NCBI RefSeq assembly: GCF_000173615.1
Contig: NZ_ABZS01000102.1
Span: 1-5,705 of the forward strand
Reading direction: 5' to 3'
Length of the DNA: 5,705 bases
Source of the DNA: Sulfurihydrogenibium yellowstonense SS-5
Lineage (GTDB): Bacteria > Aquificota > Aquificia > Aquificales > Hydrogenothermaceae
Position numbers and translations under genes: made by a program. Shown here in pieces: positions 1 through 5,297 of the stretch (positions within the stretch are counted from its first letter, which is position 1; each line of letters begins with the position of its first letter). The notes under the pieces were generated by a model, which worked only from the letters and a program-made list of their open reading frames with translations, had not been told where the DNA came from and did not search any database.

Positions 1-70
1 AAGTAAGGGGGCTGTTCTTAAATTTTTTAATGTCGTAGGGTGTACGTTTAGATATAATTTTACTTTTGGC

Positions 71-173
71 TGTCATCCTAAGGACGTAAGTCTGAAAGAT
101 CTCTTATTTTGATGTTTTTTAATATGGAAGAAGACAAAAAGGCGGAGATTCTTCGCTGACGCTCAGAATGACA
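71..173 (+). repeat. Palindromic repeat element A, full length
   Basis: The element is bounded by TGTCAT (71-76) and ATGACA (168-173). The left arm folds as ATCCT (75-79), internal loop AA/GA, inner stem GGAC/GTCT and loop GTAA, closing with AAGAT (96-100). The right arm is ATTCT (148-152) with AGAAT (165-169), inner GC/GC and TC/TC, which reads GA/GA on the other strand. A T-rich then A-rich linker joins the arms. The last 35 bases (144-178, running 5 bases past the end) recur perfectly at 300-334. Confidence 0.85.
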
Positions 174-189
174 GCATTTGGAAGTTCTT

Positions 190-281
190 TGTCATCCTGA
201 GGACTTTAGTCCGAAGGATCTCCTCTTTTGATTTTTTTGAAAGGAAAAACAGGAGGTTCTTCGCGTGGCTATAGAATGACA
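190..281 (+). repeat. Palindromic repeat element B, full length
   Basis: This is the cleanest left-cluster copy, bounded by TGTCAT (190-195) and ATGACA (276-281). The left hairpin is ATCCT (194-198), GA, GGAC, loop TTTA, GTCC, GA, AGGAT (215-219): a perfect outer and inner stem around a symmetrical GA/GA internal loop. It is followed by T-runs at 226-229 and 232-238. The right arm, GTTCT (256-260) with AGAAT (273-277), is less regular and closes with a G-T pair. The linker resembles the reverse complement of the linker in the element at 2558-2652. Confidence 0.88.
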
Positions 282-299
282 CTGTAGAGGGATAAAGGA

Positions 300-334
300 G
301 GAGATTCTTCGCTGACGCTCAGAATGACAGCATT
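300..334 (+). repeat. Half repeat element C (right arm only)
   Basis: Only the ATTCT-type arm is present: ATTCT (304-308) pairs with AGAAT (321-325) around inner GC/GC. It is identical over 35 bases to 144-178; extended leftward the match is 40 of 41 bases (138-178 against 294-334). No partner left arm lies immediately upstream. The identity suggests a recent local duplication or conversion from element A. Confidence 0.8.
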
Positions 335-343
335 AGGCGGTTT

Positions 344-390
344 TGTCATCCTAAAGAAAATCAGGAGATTCTTCGCCGACTGCAGAATGG
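344..390 (+). repeat. Internally deleted repeat element D
   Basis: The TGTCATCCTAAAG left end (344-356) runs almost directly into a right arm, with most of the left hairpin and the linker missing. The right arm is ATTCT (368-372) paired with AGAAT (384-388), and its centre reads GCAGTCGGC on the minus strand rather than GAGCGTCAGC. The right end is ATGGCG instead of ATGACA. The same GCAGTCGG-type centre occurs in the half element at 2805-2832, so these two form a subfamily. Confidence 0.7.
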
Positions 391-419
391 CGATGCGGAT
401 TTTTGGAAACTCTCATCAC

Positions 420-2441
420 TTATTTAACTTTTAACTCCTCTTCAAGCGGTGATGGTTTGTGTAGATAAAATCCTTGCAAATATACTCTATCGTAAGGCAT
501 TTTAGTTTCTTCAGAGATTTCTTTTATTTTGTTTATGATTTCTTCATTATCTACAAATTCATAGACTAAATCCAGTTCAGTTGCTTTTGCGAATTGAGAT
601 ATAGTCGTTGCTATATTTTCATAAAGCTTTGATTCTATCAATCTCTTAACTATTGAACCATCTATTTTTAATGCTTTAACAAGATCTTTTTCTTTTAAAC
701 TTCCTATCAACTCAAAATTAGTGTAACCAGCTCCAAAGTCATCAATGACAAGATAAACTTTTGAGTCTTTAATATACTCAAAAATTTCTCTATTTGTAAC
801 GATAGCGTACTCTGTAATTTCTATATTAAGCTCAACTCCATTTTTATTACATACATCTGCCAGCTTTTTTAAAGCATCAATGACTATATCTGAATTTAAA
901 GAATCTGGATATATGTTTACCGATATTTTATTTGTAAGCTTCTTGATTTTATCTATATTTTCAGCAAGCTTTATAAACATGGCTTCGTCTAACTTGTCCA
1001 TCATTTTTTCTTTTTCTAATACTTTGATAAATTTATAAGCAGGAATATATTCATTATTTTTGCCTTTTACTCTTACCAGGATTTCAACATACTTTTTATT
1101 TAAGTTTAGGTCATAGATCCACTGGACAAATATATCTATATCTTTATTTAAAACTTTTTCAATTACTAATTTCTTAATTTTTAAATTTTCTCTGGCAATT
1201 TTTAGCAGTTCCTCAAAATCTTCGCGCAAATCCTTTACAATAATTAATTTAGAATCATTTTTTGATCCTGTTAGAAGTTGATCTGTAATTGCATTAATAG
1301 CTTCTTTTAATTCCTCAGCCCCGTAGTCAGCAAAAAATTCTGGATCTATTTTAATAATTGCAAAGATAGATCCCCCTGTAAATAAATATGTATTGGGTAT
1401 TTTTTGTGCCAAATCTTCTAACTCTTCCAATATTCTATTTAGTAAATTTTGGAAATTTGAATCTCTTTTGTCCATAAATAGTATCAATTCTTTATAATCA
1501 TCTATCCATACATAGAAAACGTTATCTTCTAAGAACTTGGATAACAAATTTTCAATTTCTTTAGATACTTTTTCGTCGAATTTAGCTTCTCTAAATCTAT
1601 GTATAAGAATTACTCCATATTTGTCTTTTTGATGTTTATCAGTGAGAATTTTTGCGATTATATCATCTTTATGATTATTCCAGTCAGTATAAATCTTTTC
1701 ATAATCATACAGAAATTTAGTGATGTTGTTAATGAAATCTCGTGTATAAGATACAGCTTTTAAAAAGTCCTTTGACTCTAACGATGATAAAACGTCATTC
1801 ATATTATCGTGAATTAATTTGTGTGTCATAAGCATTTCTCGCTTTTTATCTTCTTTACCATAGCACATTACATCAAATGCTAAACTTCTTAGCATCTTAG
1901 CAACACTGCAGATTGTGTGTGATTCTAAATAAACGCCTACTTTATGGTCCCTATAAAAAGATTCTACAGCTTTCTGCAATAATTCTACTTTTTCTGCTAC
2001 TTCAAAGGCAATTTTATAATCTAAACTTTTAAGAAATTTATATATATCCTGTAAAGTATTTTCTATATAAACCTTTGCCGTTGTTGCTTGTAAAAGATCC
2101 TTTAGATTATCTATCATGGTCTTAGAGATTTTTAATTCCTCCTTATACTCTTCAAGTAAGTAAATGTATAAGTCTATTGAACTAAATAAAGCTGTTTTAT
2201 CTATACCAAGTTTATGGTGCATTTTTGCAACTTCATATAGTATATCAAAAGCTTTTTTATAGTCAGATTTTTCAATAAGTTCAAAAACATTATAAAGCAC
2301 TTCACTTTGTCTTTTTATCAGATTATTAAGAATTTCAAAAGAAGTAAAGTATTTTGAAGTATCGTTGTTAGATAGTAGTGTATAGTAGAATTTGTTAAAA
2401 ATTACGTAAGAAATCTCCATGAACTTTTCTTTATTAACCAA
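420..2441 (-). CDS. Globin-coupled sensor EAL protein, probable cyclic di-GMP phosphodiesterase
   Basis: Residues are numbered from the upstream ATG at 2492 (690 aa). Residues about 25-150 resemble the globin-coupled sensor domain: M91-H92-H93-K-L-G-I matches the proximal-His motif, and Y36/Y37 lies about 55 residues earlier, as the heme-pocket Tyr does in E. coli DosC. Residues 175-265 form a helical region with C195-SVAKML and H224-x3-H228, resembling a CZB zinc domain. Residues 290-455 look like a GGDEF fold with no GGDEF motif. The EAL domain (about 465-685) keeps E470-I-L-V-R, N526, E558, D584-D585-F-G, K609, E645 and Q673, so hydrolysis of cyclic di-GMP to pGpG is plausible; the usual AEGVE motif reads YEFVD. 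There is no membrane segment, so it is probably cytoplasmic. I chose the TTG at 2441 (residue 18; 673 aa) because AGAGGGG lies 7 bases before it, whereas the ATG at 2492 has no ribosome site. Domain calls are by eye. Confidence 0.85.
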   Translation of the reverse strand: MVNKEKFMEISYVIFNKFYYTLLSNNDTSKYFTSFEILNNLIKRQSEVLYNVFELIEKSDYKKAFDILYEVAKMHHKLGIDKTALFSSIDLYIYLLEEYKEELKISKTMIDNLKDLLQATTAKVYIENTLQDIYKFLKSLDYKIAFEVAEKVELLQKAVESFYRDHKVGVYLESHTICSVAKMLRSLAFDVMCYGKEDKKREMLMTHKLIHDNMNDVLSSLESKDFLKAVSYTRDFINNITKFLYDYEKIYTDWNNHKDDIIAKILTDKHQKDKYGVILIHRFREAKFDEKVSKEIENLLSKFLEDNVFYVWIDDYKELILFMDKRDSNFQNLLNRILEELEDLAQKIPNTYLFTGGSIFAIIKIDPEFFADYGAEELKEAINAITDQLLTGSKNDSKLIIVKDLREDFEELLKIARENLKIKKLVIEKVLNKDIDIFVQWIYDLNLNKKYVEILVRVKGKNNEYIPAYKFIKVLEKEKMMDKLDEAMFIKLAENIDKIKKLTNKISVNIYPDSLNSDIVIDALKKLADVCNKNGVELNIEITEYAIVTNREIFEYIKDSKVYLVIDDFGAGYTNFELIGSLKEKDLVKALKIDGSIVKRLIESKLYENIATTISQFAKATELDLVYEFVDNEEIINKIKEISEETKMPYDRVYLQGFYLHKPSPLEEELKVK

Positions 2442-2448
2442 GGCAAGT

Positions 2449-2455
2449 CCCCTCT
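2449..2455 (-). promoter_or_regulatory. Ribosome binding site deciding the TTG start of the EAL gene
   Basis: The minus strand reads AGAGGGG here, 7 bases before a TTG (2441-2439) that is in frame with the large gene. The in-frame ATG at 2492 is preceded only by AT-rich sequence with no purine-rich ribosome site. The globin similarity begins after the TTG, so no recognisable domain is lost by using it. Confidence 0.6.
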
Positions 2456-2494
2456 TTACAAAAAAGTTTTTTAAAATTTTAACATTTAACATAT

Positions 2495-2500
2495 ATTATA
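2495..2500 (-). promoter_or_regulatory. Possible -10 box for the EAL gene
   Basis: The minus strand carries a perfect TATAAT here. Transcription would start near 2488, inside or just after the ATG at 2492-2490, which fits with translation starting at the downstream TTG. No good -35 hexamer is seen at 16-18 bases, and the region is so AT-rich that a chance match is possible. Confidence 0.35.
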
Positions 2501-2557
2501 TATCAGTTAAGTAAAAAAGTTTAGTAAAAACATCGAGACTGTTCTAAAAATCCACAC

Positions 2558-2652
2558 TGTCATTCTGAGCAAAGCGAAGAATCTAATGTTTTTTCTTTTC
2601 AAAATCAAAAAATCAAAAAAGAGATCCTTCGGCCTTACGGCCTCAGGATGAC
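2558..2652 (-). repeat. Palindromic repeat element E, full length, inverted relative to A and B
   Basis: The element is bounded by TGTCAT (2558-2563) and ATGAC (2648-2652). The ATTCT arm is on the left: ATTCT (2562-2566), GA, GC, AAA, GC, GA, AGAAT (2578-2582). The ATCCT arm is on the right and, read on the minus strand, is ATCCT (2649-2645), GA, GGCC, GTAA, GGCC, GA, AGGAT (2628-2624). Both hairpins are perfect. The order of arms is the reverse of that in the left cluster. The linker is A-rich on the plus strand and similar to the reverse complement of element B's linker. Confidence 0.88.
2605..2649 (-). terminator. Terminator-like hairpin inside repeat element E
   Basis: Read on the minus strand, a strong hairpin (outer ATCCT/AGGAT, inner GGCC/GGCC with loop GTAA, 2649-2624) is followed by CTC, then TTTTTT, GAT and further T-runs. 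It could stop transcripts leaving the solute-binding-protein operon before they reach the EAL gene. The 3-base gap before the T-run and the membership in a repeat family make this an inference. Real termination would depend on the RNA. Confidence 0.45.
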
Positions 2653-2695
2653 GGATAAAGGTTGAATGATAAGTATTAAAAAAAGCAACCTTGGA

Positions 2696-2788
2696 TGTCA
2701 TTCTGAAGCCGTGCGAAGAACCTCATATTTTTCTTTCTTTTCAAAAAACATTAAAAAATAAGATCCTTCACTTCGCTGCTGGATGAAC
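2696..2788 (-). repeat. Palindromic repeat element F, full length but degenerate
   Basis: The left end is TGTCAT (2696-2701) and the right end is ATGAAC (2783-2788), one base longer than the usual ATGAC. The ATTCT arm is ATTCT (2700-2704), GAA, GC, CGT, GC, GA, AGAAC. The ATCCT arm (2763-2784) keeps its outer stem, but its inner stem is mostly lost. It has the same orientation as element E. On the minus strand the arm is followed by CTTATTTTTT, so weak terminator activity is also conceivable. Confidence 0.78.
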
Positions 2789-2804
2789 AAAAAAGATCAA
2801 ATAG

Positions 2805-2832
2805 TGTCATTCTGCAGTCGGTGAAAAATCTC
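2805..2832 (-). repeat. Half repeat element G (ATTCT-type arm)
   Basis: TGTCATTCTG (2805-2814) leads into an arm with centre GCAGTCGG and a weakened closing side, AAAAT (2825-2829). It differs by only two bases from the reverse complement of element D's right arm across the shared hairpin. No second arm follows. It lies about 30 bases beyond the stop of the solute-binding-protein gene, in the same orientation as E and F. Confidence 0.7.
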
Positions 2833-2842
2833 TTTCCTTTCA

Positions 2843-2866
2843 ACTCTCACTTACTCACCTTCTCAC
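2843..2866 (-). repeat. Three tandem 8-base GTGAG units over the stop of the binding-protein gene
   Basis: On the minus strand, GTGAGAAG, GTGAGTAA and GTGAGAGT follow one another, the first containing the TGA stop (2865-2863). A second in-frame TAA stop lies four codons further on. This is most likely a small slippage repeat with no function I can name. Confidence 0.5.
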
Positions 2867-4605
2867 TCTTTAATATAAACATACTCATCTTTATACCAAC
2901 CCCAAACAGTAGGAAAAACATTTTTTAGCTTATTCCTCACTGCTACCATTTCCTGCGGTGCAACTATAAAAATCATAGGCTGTTGTTCTCCGATGATTTT
3001 AAATGCTTGTTTGTAAAGCTCATCTCTTTTATTTTGGTCAAGTTCTACAGCGGCAAGATTAAAAAGTCTATCTACTTCAGCTTCCCAATCAGTAGCCGGC
3101 TTTTGTTGTTTTGGATTCCACATATGCATATGACCAGACGAAAGCCATACGTTTTGGCTAAAATATGGGTCCATACTTCCGGTTAACACAATGATTACAG
3201 CTTCATAATCATAGCTTGACATTAGTTTTGAGACTAAGTTATTAAAATCAAGTCCTTGAAAGTTTACTTCAATCCCTATCTTTCTTAAATCTTCTTTTAA
3301 AATATTTCCAATTGCTTCTCTTTCTTTATTCCCAGCATTTGTTATAAGCGTAAAGCTTAGCTTATGACCTTCACTATCGTACAAATATCCGTCCTTCCCT
3401 TCTTTAAACCCGATAGACAATAAAATTTCTTTTGCTTTTTGAAGATTGTACGGGTATTTTGGATAGTAATTTTCATCATAAAGTCTTTTATTTGCCGGAG
3501 TTACTGCTGTGTAAATTGGTGTTGCAAGTCCATTGTAAACTATATTTTTTATTCCTTCTCTATCAACTGCATAAGAAATAGCTTGTCTAAATTTTGTGTT
3601 TTGAAACCATTTTAATTTGTATTTTTCAATCGGTGCTTTTGGATTTTGATTAAAAAATAAAAACAACGTAGAAGGTGTAGCCCCAAGGTTGTAGATTGTA
3701 TAATCTCCTTTTTTTGCATTTTCTAGAAGCTTAGATAAATCGGTAGCCCTTACGCCGTATATATCAGACTCTCCCGACAAAAATTTAACTAAAGAAACGT
3801 CAGGGTCTTTTATTATCTGTGATTTTATAGATACTATATATGGTAGTTCTTGACCTTTTTCGTCTTTTTCCCAGTAATAAGGGTTTCTTTCATATATTAC
3901 ATATTGACCTTGAACGTATTTTACAAGCCTATATGGACCTGTCCCGATTATTTGTTTTGGGTCTGTGTTAACCGTCCAAGTAGATGGAAATTTTCCTTCT
4001 TTGACTGATTTTTCTAATACATGCTTTGGTAAAATTGGCTGTGAAACTGCATTTAAGAAAACAGCAAAAGGCTTTGGAAGTGTAAATTTAACTGTTTTAT
4101 CATCTACTTTTTCAACTTTAAAAGGCTTGCCTTCAACTGTCAAAACATCCTTAGCTGAAGATGGAATGTTTGGATTGTAGTAAATTTGATTGTATGTAAA
4201 GACTACGTCATCGGCAGAGACAGGCTTTCCATCAAACCATTTTGCATCTCTTAGATGGAAAATCCATACAGTACCGTCTTTGTTTACTTCCCACTTTTCT
4301 GCTAAATCTGGCTCCGGCAGCAGTGTTTTAACGTTTGTTTTGGTAAGACCGTTAAACAGTAATCCTATTATTGCCGTTGAGCTTGTCTCTTGTGCCATTA
4401 CCGGATTTAATGTTTTAGCATCTGCAGACAAAGACCTTTTCAACTCTCCACCTTCAACGCCAATGGTAGGTTCAAGGTTCCTTATATCTAAGGTTTTTAT
4501 TGGATATTCGTTCTTTGAATTTGATGGCTTTATAAGATGAAATGGTAAAAAGAATAAAAGAATAACTCCAAAGGTGATTAATAAATTTTTAATGAATTCT
4601 TTCAT
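2863..4605 (-). CDS. Family 5 extracytoplasmic solute-binding protein (peptide/nickel ABC type)
   Basis: This 580-residue protein matches the DppA/OppA/NikA family in length and motifs. It has an N-terminal GGELKRSLS strand (52-60), TLNPVMA (65-71), the LLPEPDLAEKWEV...W-x-F-x-LRD-x-KW-x-DG-x-PV-x-A-x-DV stretch (95-134), GTGPY (221-225), NPYYW (241-245), FRQAISYAVDRE (339-350) and a C-terminal MWNPKQQKPATDW segment. Such proteins capture peptides or other ligands outside the membrane for an ABC permease. A hydrophobic segment (about residues 7-25) follows two early lysines, but there is no lipobox cysteine and no clear AxA cleavage site, so it may be a membrane-anchored or ordinary secreted form. 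The ATG overlaps the uppS stop by four bases (ATGA); GGAAGAG just upstream is a weak, close ribosome site, so coupling to uppS is likely. The ligand cannot be told from sequence, and no permease gene is in view. Confidence 0.92.
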   Translation of the reverse strand: MKEFIKNLLITFGVILLFFLPFHLIKPSNSKNEYPIKTLDIRNLEPTIGVEGGELKRSLSADAKTLNPVMAQETSSTAIIGLLFNGLTKTNVKTLLPEPDLAEKWEVNKDGTVWIFHLRDAKWFDGKPVSADDVVFTYNQIYYNPNIPSSAKDVLTVEGKPFKVEKVDDKTVKFTLPKPFAVFLNAVSQPILPKHVLEKSVKEGKFPSTWTVNTDPKQIIGTGPYRLVKYVQGQYVIYERNPYYWEKDEKGQELPYIVSIKSQIIKDPDVSLVKFLSGESDIYGVRATDLSKLLENAKKGDYTIYNLGATPSTLFLFFNQNPKAPIEKYKLKWFQNTKFRQAISYAVDREGIKNIVYNGLATPIYTAVTPANKRLYDENYYPKYPYNLQKAKEILLSIGFKEGKDGYLYDSEGHKLSFTLITNAGNKEREAIGNILKEDLRKIGIEVNFQGLDFNNLVSKLMSSYDYEAVIIVLTGSMDPYFSQNVWLSSGHMHMWNPKQQKPATDWEAEVDRLFNLAAVELDQNKRDELYKQAFKIIGEQQPMIFIVAPQEMVAVRNKLKNVFPTVWGWYKDEYVYIKE

Positions 4606-5297
4606 ACTCTTCCAAAACGCCTATCTCTGCTTTGATAATCATAAAGAGCTTTCAAAAACTCCTCTTCATCAAAATCCGGCCATAAAACATCTGTAAAGTA
4701 AAGCTCAGTGTAGGCAAGCTGCCATAGTATAAAATTAGATATTCTTTTCTCTCCGCTTGTTCTGATTAACAAGTCCGGGTCTGGAATTTCTGGAAGGTAT
4801 AGATAATTTCTAAAACTTTCTTCATCTATCTTTTCAACATTACTTTTAAGTATTTTATTTACAGCGTCAACAATCTCAGCCTTTCCGCTGTAATTTAGTC
4901 CTATTATAACAATAAGGCTACTACAGTTCTTGGTTTCATCTTCAGCTTTTTTCATAGCTTCTAAAACACTATCCCATAAACCCTCTTTTCTTCCCATAAA
5001 TAAAAGCTTTATATCATTTTCTTTCAAAAACGGTAGTTTTTCATGTATATATTCTACAAGCAATTGCATTATTGCATTAACTTCTTCTATGGGTCTTTGC
5101 CAGTTTTCTGTTGAAAATGCAAATAAAGTAATGTATTTTATGCCTACCTTTTTTGCGAATTTTATTGTTCTCTCAACAGTCTTAACACCCTCTCTATGAC
5201 CATAAACTCTGTCCAGACCTCTCATTTTAGCCCATCTACCGTTTCCATCCATGATGATAGCAACATGTTCAGGTATCTTAAACAGATTTTCTATCAA
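4602..5297 (-). CDS. uppS: Undecaprenyl diphosphate synthase (cis-prenyltransferase)
   Basis: UppS adds eight isopentenyl units in cis to farnesyl diphosphate, giving the C55 carrier lipid for peptidoglycan and other wall polymers; it works at the inner face of the cytoplasmic membrane. The 231 residues carry the whole family signature: HVAIIMDGNGRWA with catalytic D17 (E. coli Asp26), GHREG (33-37), FAFSTENWQRP (59-69), GLNYSGKAEI (133-142, where most members have NYGGR), DPDLLIRTSGEKR-x-SNFILWQ (173-193) with R179 and R185 for the diphosphates, TELYF, WPDF and a C-terminal RRFG. E. coli UppS is about 20 residues longer. The start is a TTG at 5297-5295 that overlaps the upstream TGA (TTGA), with GAGGT six bases before it. 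The IPEHVAIIMDG context fixes the N-terminus within a few residues. It overlaps the next gene by ATGA. Confidence 0.96.
   Translation of the reverse strand: MIENLFKIPEHVAIIMDGNGRWAKMRGLDRVYGHREGVKTVERTIKFAKKVGIKYITLFAFSTENWQRPIEEVNAIMQLLVEYIHEKLPFLKENDIKLLFMGRKEGLWDSVLEAMKKAEDETKNCSSLIVIIGLNYSGKAEIVDAVNKILKSNVEKIDEESFRNYLYLPEIPDPDLLIRTSGEKRISNFILWQLAYTELYFTDVLWPDFDEEEFLKALYDYQSRDRRFGRV

Larger units (their letters stand above)
71..390. repeat. Left cluster of dispersed palindromic repeats (non-coding)
   Basis: This gene-free stretch beyond the 3' end of the EAL gene holds four copies of one repeat family: two full elements (71-173 and 190-281), a half element (300-334) and an internally deleted copy (344-390). 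All have the same orientation, with the ATCCT-type arm on the left and the ATTCT-type arm on the right. Bases 1-70 and 391-419 contain no gene or structure I can support. No transposase or reading frame of interest is present, so these are non-autonomous elements. That they may move like MITEs is an inference from their terminal inverted repeats and copy number. Confidence 0.85.

Noticed and set aside
53..58. Plus-strand TATAAT as a promoter
   Set aside because: There is no acceptable -35 hexamer at 16-18 bases and no gene follows on the plus strand; in DNA this AT-rich a chance match is expected.
71..390. CRISPR array
   Set aside because: Repeat units are palindromic elements of unequal length and spacing with diverged arms; there are no regular spacers and no cas genes.
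1120..1640. Active diguanylate cyclase (GGDEF) domain in the sensor protein
   Set aside because: The GGDEF signature is absent (IDDYKEL at the expected place), so cyclase activity is not supported even though the fold may be present.
2507..2701. A 64-residue minus-strand reading frame (MTSKVAFF...)
   Set aside because: It is a translation of repeat element E and its flanks; the RHPEAVRPKDL and FALLRMT pieces are the arms read as protein. It has no ribosome site or family resemblance.
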